Assembly (NCBI RefSeq): GCF_905475395.1
Contig: NC_058341.1
Coordinates: forward strand, 74,459,597-74,523,596
Length of the DNA stretch: 64,000 nt
Source: Chrysoperla carnea
Lineage: Eukaryota > Arthropoda > Insecta > Neuroptera > Chrysopidae
Direction: 5' to 3'
The translations under genes and the position numbers were made by a program. This document shows positions 56,282 through 64,000 of this stretch, one piece after another. The notes under the pieces were generated by a model. It saw only the letters and a program-made list of their open reading frames with translations. It was not told the DNA's origin and made no database searches. How positions within the stretch are numbered: the stretch's first letter is position 1; each line of letters opens with the position of its first letter.

Positions 56282-57296
56282 TAGTCGTGTCATTTTAGCA
56301 TTTCATAGAGAATTTTTTTGTACCTCAACCTATCGAGCCAATTTTTTTTTTTAATGATTAGGAAGGTCCATATATCGGAATCTACATCTAACTTTTTGCC
56401 GCTAGAAAGTTTGGTTTTTGCTATGGATCCAATAATCATTAGAATCCATTTATGAGGTCCCTGGTGGAAAAAATATTTGAAGAAAGAATAACAAATTCTG
56501 AAAAATTCTTAGGAACTTTGAATTTCTTAACGTTTTCGGACTAGTCTAATTCAGAGTTATTCCGAGTTCTTAATACTTTTTTAAAGTTTCTAAGATTTTT
56601 TCAGAGTTTCCTAAGACTTATTAAGACTTATTTTTTTTTCAAATATTTTTTCCACCAGGGGTGGTTTTTGAAAATTTTAAAACGTTGAAAATATGGGTCA
56701 GAAACGTATACTCGGGGGTTTTCGGGGTCTCTGATCACTATTTCGAAATCAGAATTTCGATATAATCTCCCCCTCTTGGGGTAATTTACCTCGCTGCTCC
56801 AAAATTGCAATATTCTGTAAATATTCGACAAAAGGGATAAAAAAACTATACTCAGGGGTTTTTGCGGTTATTGAGCACGATTCCGAAGTTATAAAGGGGA
56901 TATACTTCCCCCCTTCTTAGGGTTTTTCGCCCTTCGTTGACCTAAAACTGCATTTTTCTGTAAATATTCAATTTGGACAAGCGGGGTGAATTACCCCAGG
57001 AGGGGGGGAGTAATTCTGACTTCAGAATAGTGATCAGCAATCCCGAAAACCTCTAAATGTACGTTTCTGGCCCATTTTGTTGCATATTTTCAATGTTTTG
57101 AAATTTTCAAAAATCACCTATTATAATAATGGGCTTTTTTGGCCCATAGCAATGGCCAAACTTTCTAGCGGCAAGAAGTTAGATGTAGATTTTGATATAT
57201 GGACCTTCCTGAACATTTAAAAAAAAACTGGCCCGATAGGTTGAGGTACATAAAAACTATTTATTTTAGCCTTTTTTGATTTAAAATGATTCGTCT
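56282..57296. mobile_element. foldback element inserted in a HINE
   Basis: Long inverted arms: TACCTCAACCTATCGAGCCA and a TAACTTTTTGCCGCTAGAAA block on the left, mirrored on the right ending CGATAGGTTGAGGTAC. Further inner symmetry surrounds TCACTATTTCGAAATCAGAA. Its left arm is interrupted by the small MITE at 56459-56660. No transposase. Confidence 0.83.
56459..56660. mobile_element. small MITE with CCCTGGTGGAAAAA ends, nested in the foldback
   Basis: 202 bp with inverted ends CCCTGGTGGAAAAAATATTT and its complement, and A/T-rich interior. The uninterrupted mirror arm near 57105-57125 shows the host sequence without it. Confidence 0.85.
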
Positions 57297-58220
57297 ATGG
57301 ATAAACAATGAAGTTTACGAAGTAATGTTCTTTATTTTTTGATAAGGAAGATTTTTTACATTTAAACTTTTGTTCCATCTAACGGTTTACAAGATGGGTC
57401 CTACGGACCCATAGGTCGAGACCCAATTGACCTATGTTGCTCAATTGACCTCACTTTTTACGTCCTGAGTACGCTGGAAAAATTTCAGCTTGATATCTTT
57501 TTTCGTTTTGGAGTTATCGTGTTGGCAGACAGACGGACAGACGGATAGATAACCGAAAATGGACTGATTAGGTGATTTTATAAACACCTACACCAAAATT
57601 TTGTTCATAGCATTAATATTTTTAAGCGTTACAAACTTGGGACTAAACTTAGTATACCTTGCATATTACATATATGCATGGCATGAAAATTAATTAATTA
57701 ATAAAGTCGTAAAAATTAACTGAACTTCCCTTGACGACGTACTGCTATAGCCAACTTTTCTGAATGATTACTGGGTGTGCCTTCACAATTAACAACACAA
57801 CAGATTCGATCGTTTCTAACTCATTTTATTGAATATTGTTGAATATTAAATCTTTATTTAATTCCACTTGTAACATGACAACGACGTTTCTGCTGAACCA
57901 CTATTTACAAAATTAAGACTGTTCAAAGTAACTGAAACATGAGCAATTTTATAAATTTATTCAAAGCCAAAAAAAAACTAAAAAAATTGGTAGGTTTCGG
58001 CATCTAGTTTAAGACCCTACTAACGCGCAGTCTCACAAGTGCTAGAGTTGCGTTAATTGACGCTATGTATACATAAAAAGACGATTTTTGGCCAATATCT
58101 CGGAAACCATCAACTTTATTAAAAATTGTCGGAAATTTTTTCCCTAAAAAAATGTAGAATCAAATTTTAATATCTTCAGCCATTTTTCCGAAAATTGGGA
58201 AAAATCGCCAAATATATATA

Positions 58221-58580
58221 CAGTAGAATCTCGATAACTTAAACCTCGGTAACATAAAAACCTCTGTTACTTCAAAAAATACTATGTTCCCTTCCCATCA
58301 GAGCCCAAAACCTCTATAACTTAAAATACGCAACCTCTATAACTTAAATAAATAATCTCTGTATAGGCCCTCAGTAACTACATAGAAACATGTACATACC
58401 TCTATATTAACTAGGGTACATAGAAACATGTACATACCTCTATATTAACTAGGGTACATAGAAACATGTACATACCTCTATATTAACCTTTACCTATCAT
58501 AGACACTTGATAACTTAAAACCTCTATAACTTAAAATATTTTGTGTTTCCCTTGGACTTTAACTTATCGAGATTCTACTG
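58221..58580. mobile_element. pogo/Tc1-like MITE, uninterrupted copy
   Basis: Ends CAGTAGAATCTCGATAACTT and complement, flanked by TA. Interior carries many AACCTCTATAACTTAAAA-type phrases and three tandem copies of a ~38-bp unit (ACATAGAAACATGTACATAC core, about 58380-58490). Confidence 0.88.
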
Positions 58581-59129
58581 TATTTATATATATGCTAATT
58601 AACAATATCTTGATACTAATTGATTTTATAAAACAATTTTTCAAATGAAAGTTGTTGGAAAATTTTTTCCTTAAAAAAATGTAAAGTGAACAATTTCGAT
58701 ATCTTTAGCCGTTTTTTTCTTTAGCCGGCTTTTTGTTGGTACGCGCTGGTATCGACGTCGTCTATAGGAATTACTACCCGATCTTTAACAGAGGTGTAAA
58801 ATTTAGGCTCCATCATCTAGTTATCTCCATCATTGAATGTCGTGAAGGAATAGTACCCATTTGTTTTTTATTATCAAGTTTATTGATTTGTCAAAATTTT
58901 TTTTTGCCCCCAGTTTTAAATATTTCATTAATAGCTTTGGAAAAGTTATGGAATAAATTTTATGCAACACTATTTTTTTTTTCATTTAAAATTTATAATT
59001 AAAACAAACCCCTGAGTAACAAAATTCAGAACTTTTTACATATAATTCGAGGATAATGATTGAAAAAATTCTTAAACACTTTTTTTTAATAAAAGTTTTA
59101 AGATATTGTTAATTAGCATATAAATATAT

Positions 59130-59523
59130 TCTAATATATAAAATTCTCGTGTCACAATGTTCCCATACTCCTCCGAAACGGCTTGACCGATACTCATGAA
59201 ATTTTTTATGCATATGCAGTAAGCCTAAGAATCGGCTACTATCTATTTTTCTAACCTCTAAGTAATAAGGGGTGTTCACCCCGATAAAATTTTTTTTATT
59301 TTTTTGATAAAATTTTTTATTTTTTATTTTTTTATTATGTGGCATCAAAAAATACATACAACTCTAAATTTGTATCCCTCATCGTTCACAGCGCTCCAGG
59401 CCTTTTTCACTCATATTCCACATCTTTATACACTTCCAATAAGTTAAGTAATTTTTTTTCTACACTAGAAATTCTCAGAAATTATTATTCACATGGCAAA
59501 ACAACGTTTGCCGGGTCAGCTAG
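59130..59523 (+). mobile_element. Helitron of a different family
   Basis: Starts TCTAATATATAAAATTCTCG, TGTCACAATG and ends with hairpin GGCAAA-CAACG-TTTGCC-type, GGGTCAG, CTAG|T. 394 bp, no coding. Confidence 0.85.
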
Positions 59524-60089
59524 TATATATATATATATATATTTGGCCGTTTTTCCCGATTTTTGGAAAAATGGATGAAGATATAAAAATTTATTACTCT
59601 ACATTTTTTAAGCACTTTTGAAACTGCGCGTTAGTAGTGTTTTAAATTAGATGCCGAAACCTTCCTTTTTTTGTTTTGTTTTGTTTTTTTATTTTGCCTT
59701 CAGCAGCAATGAATAGCTTTCTACCAAAGTTACAGATGAGGTGACCCAAAACTGTCCTAGCTATCCTCACGGCAATTATATCTAACAACAACGAATAAAA
59801 TGGACTTGAATATAGCCTTTAAAAGTTTTTGAGCTTTGCCCGATGTGACGCTCATATGCGCTCCATCTATCCATCAACTAGTTGAATGAAGTTATAAGGC
59901 CCCCAAGTTATAAATGTCCGAAACCATGGAAACGGTCCTGAAGTTTGAATGTATAAATTATTCAAAAAGAATTGACAAAAAATTATGTATCTCCTAACCG
60001 AAAGTACGGTCTTTCAGGCTGCATTTGGCTGCAGAAAGCACGATTTTTGTGACCAGTTTTCCGCATCTGTTGATCACTTGCCCAGCATC

Positions 60090-60405
60090 ATGAAGGTTAT
60101 AAAGAAGGAGAACGATCGCTACGTGTTAAAGCATTAGCGCTGTCCCTGAAAATTTGTAGAATTTATAGTTCATTTTTCAGCCACCAGCCGCGCTGTCATC
60201 AAGAAGTAGTATCTGCGAAGTTGTTTATGAGTACAAGTAGATGAAGTTAGTTGCATAATGAACAAATTGATATATCATTTCAAATTAGCGCACAACAGCC
60301 CGCTTTTATTGATACTACTTAGCGGTTGCAGCGCCTCACTTATTTTATCCATATTTCGGGGACAATATTTTCTATAGCGATCGTTCTCCTTCTTATAACC
60401 TTCAT
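60090..60405. mobile_element. second copy of the GTTATAAAGAAGGAG MITE
   Basis: Better preserved ends ATGAAGGTTATAAAGAAGGA and its complement. Differs from the 43-kb copy by small indels. Confidence 0.85.
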
Positions 60406-61792
60406 GCCTAGCACTATTTAATGCAGTAAGCACAACATATCGCAGCGCAAAGGTGAATTTGAAATTTTTTAAATATAATATTATAATTATTATTTTACTA
60501 TCCATAGTAACAATTTTACTATAGCAAACTTGATACTTTTCTTCTTTTTCTAAATCATTTTTATGAAGTTAAAAATAACTTGTATAAAAACTTGCAATTG
60601 TTATTTTAACGATTGTAAAACCGTAGTTTCGGTTAGGGGATACAGAAATGTTTTTATCATCGTTACAAGTTTGCCTGCAAAGTTTCGTTTGATTGGATCA
60701 CGGGAAAAGGCTTAAATATCGATCCAAAGTTTTTCCGACAGGTAAGCAAAGACTACGAGTTTAAGGGGGTAAAAAGACTTTGTTCTTGAAACACACAACC
60801 ACAACCATGTAATTTTAACTTTAAAGAATTATTTCAAAAATTGTATTTTTGGGCACGGTTGCCATAACTCAAAACCGGTACCTCCAAAAAAATCGGAAAA
60901 ATTCAGAGAAACTCCAGGAAGGTAGTTTTGCTTCATCTAATACCTTTGGAAGAAATCGATTCATTATATAGCAACTCTTGAAATTCGAGATTTGTGCCCA
61001 TTTGAAGAGATTTGCGCCCATTGATACATTTGTTCAGAATCACAAGAAATTCCCAAAAATGAATTTTCCCAAATTCTGGCGACATTTGACCGAAAGCCAT
61101 TCTCCATATAAAGTGGTCTGGAGTCCTTGAGAAACATTTTTTCTCACGCAATTTTCTTGCCTGATGCTTTAAAATATTTTTTCTTTCCAAATTTTAAACT
61201 TCAAAATGCCGTTTTCTTTCGATAGAACAATTATGAACGAAAATACAGTCTATCAAAAAAGCTTTCCTTTTCTAATAATGTTACTATCTAAGCTATCCTT
61301 CCTTATGGTGGGACATATTGATTGCTTCGCGTCATTCCCAAAAGTAAAAAAGAAAAAAAAAATGGAATAGGAAATTTTGGCGTTGAAAGTGAACTGTATT
61401 TATTAGGAATAAATGGAGTATTAATAAATTTAACATAAAAATTATAAACTATGTTTGAACTAATTTTATTTTGATCACTAAACAAAGTTAAAAATAATTT
61501 TTACAAAAAATAATGAAAGTAGATTCAAGTTTTAAAAAATAAATTGTAGTTATTAATTATAGATAAGCAATGAAATTAAACATCGTTAAATGAAGGAATG
61601 CAACGAATACTGCTTGCTTAAACTTCTAAGTTGAAACATCCATTGAAGCTGAAGGTTCTACAAATCAAATTAATTTATATTAACATCTGTTCAACAATTA
61701 GGATCATTATTTTTGAACTGATCAAAACCTTAACCGCAAAAGTATTTAACTCACAGGTCCATTCATTCATATAGACTATTGATTATGTCATA
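60406..61792. other. no gene seen
   Basis: AT-rich. The minus-strand 85-codon frame at 61190-60933 has no recognisable domain. No repeats noted. Confidence 0.5.
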
Positions 61793-62460
61793 CAGTGTGA
61801 TCATTTCAAAAGTATCCACCCTTAATAACTCTTAACCTGGTGTCATTTTTGTTTTGTGTGAAAACACGTCGATTTAGAGAATTTTAGGTTTCATCCCTTC
61901 AACCCACTCCAACTTTGAAATTTCAAAGGGCATAAAATTTTCTCTTTAACCATGATAAAAATAAATAAAATCGATAGATTGGTTTTTATGATAGACTACA
62001 CAGAAGACGGAAGGTATTAATTCCATTTTCTGAGTAGTCTATCTTAAGAACCAATCGATCGATTTTTTTTTGTCATGGTTAAAGAGAGAATTTTATGCCC
62101 TTTCAAATGAGGTATCACAAATTAGGGGGGCTTATTTGAAATTTCAAAGTTGAAGTGGGTTGGGGTGAAGGAATAAAACCTAAAATTATCTAGATACTAT
62201 TTTTCGTCGATATTTAAATCGACGTGTTTTCACTCAAAACAATAATAATTTCAGGTCAAGAGTTATCAAGGGTGGATAACTTCCATCTTTTGTGTAGTTT
62301 ATCTTAAGAACCCATCGATTTCATTTTTTTTATCATGGTTGAATAGACAATTTTATGCACTTTCAAATGAGGTATAACAAGATAAAGGGTACAATTTGAA
62401 AATAATAATCACATCAGGTTAAGAGTTATTATTGGTGGATCTTTTGAAATGATCACACTG
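61793..62460. mobile_element. Tc1-like foldback MITE, TA-flanked
   Basis: Ends CAGTGTGATCATTTCAAAAG and its complement with TA on both sides (61791-61792, 62461-62462). The interior repeats ATCATGGTT / AATTTTATGCCCTTTCAAA-type blocks three times in mixed orientation. 668 bp, no coding. Confidence 0.87.
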
Positions 62461-62462
62461 TA

Positions 62463-62999
62463 AAGAAATTAGAAAAGAACTAAGACGTTCATGAGTTTTT
62501 ATTGCTGGAATCGTTCAATGGGTTATTAAAGAAGAAGAAACCGCAGAGTGCTATTCAATGAGAGGGTGGAAATTGAGGATAGGGGTGAAAAAGCACCCCT
62601 TTTTGTTTTTTCCAAATATTTCGTAAACTAAGCAAAATTTCAATAAACTTTATATAAAATTTTTGAAGAGAATTAAATTTTACATTGGATTAGTATTTTT
62701 CAAAACTTAAAAAAAAATTGCATGCCATAACAGTTGAAACAAATAGAAAAATAAACGGTCCGAAACATCGGACAAGACTTTATTATATTATAAAATTGAT
62801 TATTCTTGTAATATTTTTATTGAAAGCAGCCAATTGTAAGAATTAATTAGAAACAAGTAATGAGGAACAGGCTTACGTATTTATTGGATTTAATATAATA
62901 TTTAGAAGGATGTAGTTTGGTAAGGATGAGGTTAAGCAAAGATTACCAAGTTACAAAAGTTATTTAAAAAGACATTTTAAATAATATTTGATCAATTTT
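62463..62999. other. no gene seen
   Basis: Plain AT-rich DNA without repeats or frames of note. Confidence 0.5.
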
Positions 63000-63540
63000 G
63001 GGTAGGGTTGATTTGACCACTTTTGACGATTTCATCCCCTCCGGCTCCACGGCTACATTGGGAGGGGTTCCAGAGGGGAATTATATCAAACCTAGGACCT
63101 TGTTGATATAAACCCTGATACGAAGTTTCACTGATGACCCCTCAGCCTCTCCCTAGAAAATCCCATTTTCCTGTATTTGGAAAGGTTTTCCCTAGGATGT
63201 GGGCCTTCTCGAATTTTCCCGGATATGCGGCTTATACCAATCCTAGGAACACCTTAAGGTTTAGCCTTGTGTCTAGTTTAATCGAAATCGTTAGAGCCGT
63301 TTTTGAGAAAAATCTAAAAATCCTGTTTTGGCCTAGAGGGAAGTACCCTTGAAAAAAGGCCTAGGAAGGCTCCAGCTTGGCAACAGACATACCGACATAC
63401 CCACATACCGACAGACGCAACATTTTTTAAAAACCACTTTTTTGGAATCAGGGACCCTCAAAATGTGTATTTCCGTTGAAACCCCGATATCGATTTTTTT
63501 TTTTCGATCACAATACTTTATTATATTTATAATATAATAA
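63000..63540. repeat. GC-richer repeat with ACATACCGACA tandem and 3' hairpin
   Basis: Contains GAAATCGTTAGAGCCGTTTT, CAGACATACCGACATACC and ACCGACAGAC, and ends near a hairpin ACTTTATTATA/TATAATAAAGT. The layout (body, short tetranucleotide-type tandem, hairpin) is like other non-autonomous insect repeats. Frames on both strands are probably incidental. Confidence 0.5.
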
Positions 63541-64000
63541 AGTAAAAAAGATAAAATTTTGATTTTTTTTTTGTCTGTATCTTTTTTTAGATATAGGGAG
63601 ATAGGTATAGGGAATGTAGAAATCAAAAGAAAGTAAATTAAATTTCCTAAAATTAATTAAATAGCCATTTCCTTTTCATTTTAAATATCCATTTCAACCT
63701 AGCTTCTTTTTTTCGCATTTCATACATCGTTCGTATTTTATTGTAAAAATTATGGTTTTACTAAATAAAAAAGGGATTTTTACGTTTATGGTAAATGCAA
63801 TATGGAAGAATGGTACTAAATTTCCTCAATAATGTTACCAAATATCATCATCTTTTACATTGTCACAATTAATTCCCATGAATTAATTCTTTACAAAACA
63901 GCTACCATAAAACAGCCAATTTGCAATTTTCTACAAGCACAGCTACCATGGCAGCCTTTAGTGCAACCACAAGCAATTGCTTTAAGCAAGACTCCATGCT
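63541..64000. other. no gene seen
   Basis: AT-rich; near the end ACAGCTACCAT occurs twice (about 63899 and 63940). Nothing else supported. Confidence 0.5.

Larger units (their letters stand above)
56080..57686 (-). mobile_element. HINE-like element split by a foldback insertion
   Basis: The 3' half (56080-56281, with AACAAGTGAAAACAAACAAT and hairpin) and 5' half (about 57297-57686, ending TATATGCATGGCATG) join at the CCTCACGG / GGATAAACAATG boundary. About 1 kb of foldback separates them. Confidence 0.85.
57960..59690. mobile_element. 1.7-kb foldback carrying a pogo-like MITE and a Helitron
   Basis: Outer arms GTTTCGGCATCTAGTTTAAG and AACGCGCAG mirror CTGCGCGTTAGTAGTGTTTT and TTAGATGCCGAAACC. 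Inner arms mirror around TATGCTAATTAACAATATCT and its complement near 59.1 kb. The MITE at 58221-58580 and Helitron at 59130-59523 lie in the two arms. Confidence 0.8.

Noticed and set aside
63134-63352. 72-codon plus frame with Pro-rich start
   Set aside because: Within a repeat-like block; the opposite strand has an equally long frame and neither shows a domain.

Overview
The window is a piece of an AT-rich animal nuclear genome, almost certainly an insect. It has spliced genes with canonical GT/AG introns, a mariner transposon relic, hAT and pogo-like elements, non-LTR retrotransposon remains, tRNA-derived SINEs, Helitrons and short TTAGG telomere-type motifs. The species cannot be named from the sequence. 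Nothing bacterial or viral was recognised.

Protein-coding content is sparse. Two complete housekeeping genes can be assembled from exons. One is a five-exon mitochondrial dihydroorotate dehydrogenase (minus strand, 36669 to 26465, 393 codons). The other is a three-exon DNA-3-methyladenine glycosylase (plus strand, 46612 to 55135, 241 codons). Between them lies an intronless-looking nine-finger C2H2 zinc-finger gene (minus, 42816 to 41623). At 9525-9345 (minus) a signal-peptide exon with a good splice donor belongs to an unidentified gene whose other exons were not found. The glycosylase (DNA base excision repair) and the dehydrogenase (pyrimidine synthesis) both handle nucleotide damage or supply, but nothing suggests linked regulation.

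The rest is mostly mobile DNA. The dominant repeat, with about twenty copies or fragments on both strands, resembles Drosophila DINE-1/INE-1. It has a subterminal ATACCATGTATA motif, a block containing CCCAAGTTTGTAACGC, a GTCC/GTCY microsatellite, a body beginning ACACGATAACTCAAAAACGA, and a 3' hairpin just before CACTTGTT. I call these HINE-like elements (Helentron-associated, inferred). Alongside them are classic Helitrons with a hairpin and CTAG-T ends, many foldback elements with long inverted arms, a hAT element with an intact 8-bp target duplication, a pogo-like MITE present in empty and occupied form, and a mirrored mariner 5' end.

Layout: 1-9.2 kb repeats, including a 30-bp/235-bp hierarchical minisatellite and a 1-kb near-perfect palindrome; 9.3-9.5 kb orphan exon; 10.8-16.5 kb foldbacks, HINEs, a SINE and a LINE tail; 17.2-19.1 kb a ~390-bp satellite carrying a SINE; 19.2-19.9 kb a strand-asymmetric C-rich array; 20.3-26.3 kb HINEs, a Helitron inside a foldback, and a LINE; 26.4-36.7 kb the dehydrogenase gene with a 6.7-kb transposon-filled intron; 37-41.4 kb Helitrons and nested MITEs; 41.5-42.8 kb zinc-finger gene; 43.4-44.5 kb hAT; 45-46.5 kb a half-palindrome and a HINE inside a foldback; 46.6-55.1 kb glycosylase gene; 55.2-64 kb nested repeats with no recognisable gene. 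The main novelty is structural: repeated nesting of rolling-circle elements inside foldbacks, and several insertion events that can be dated relative to one another because an empty or symmetric copy is in the same window.
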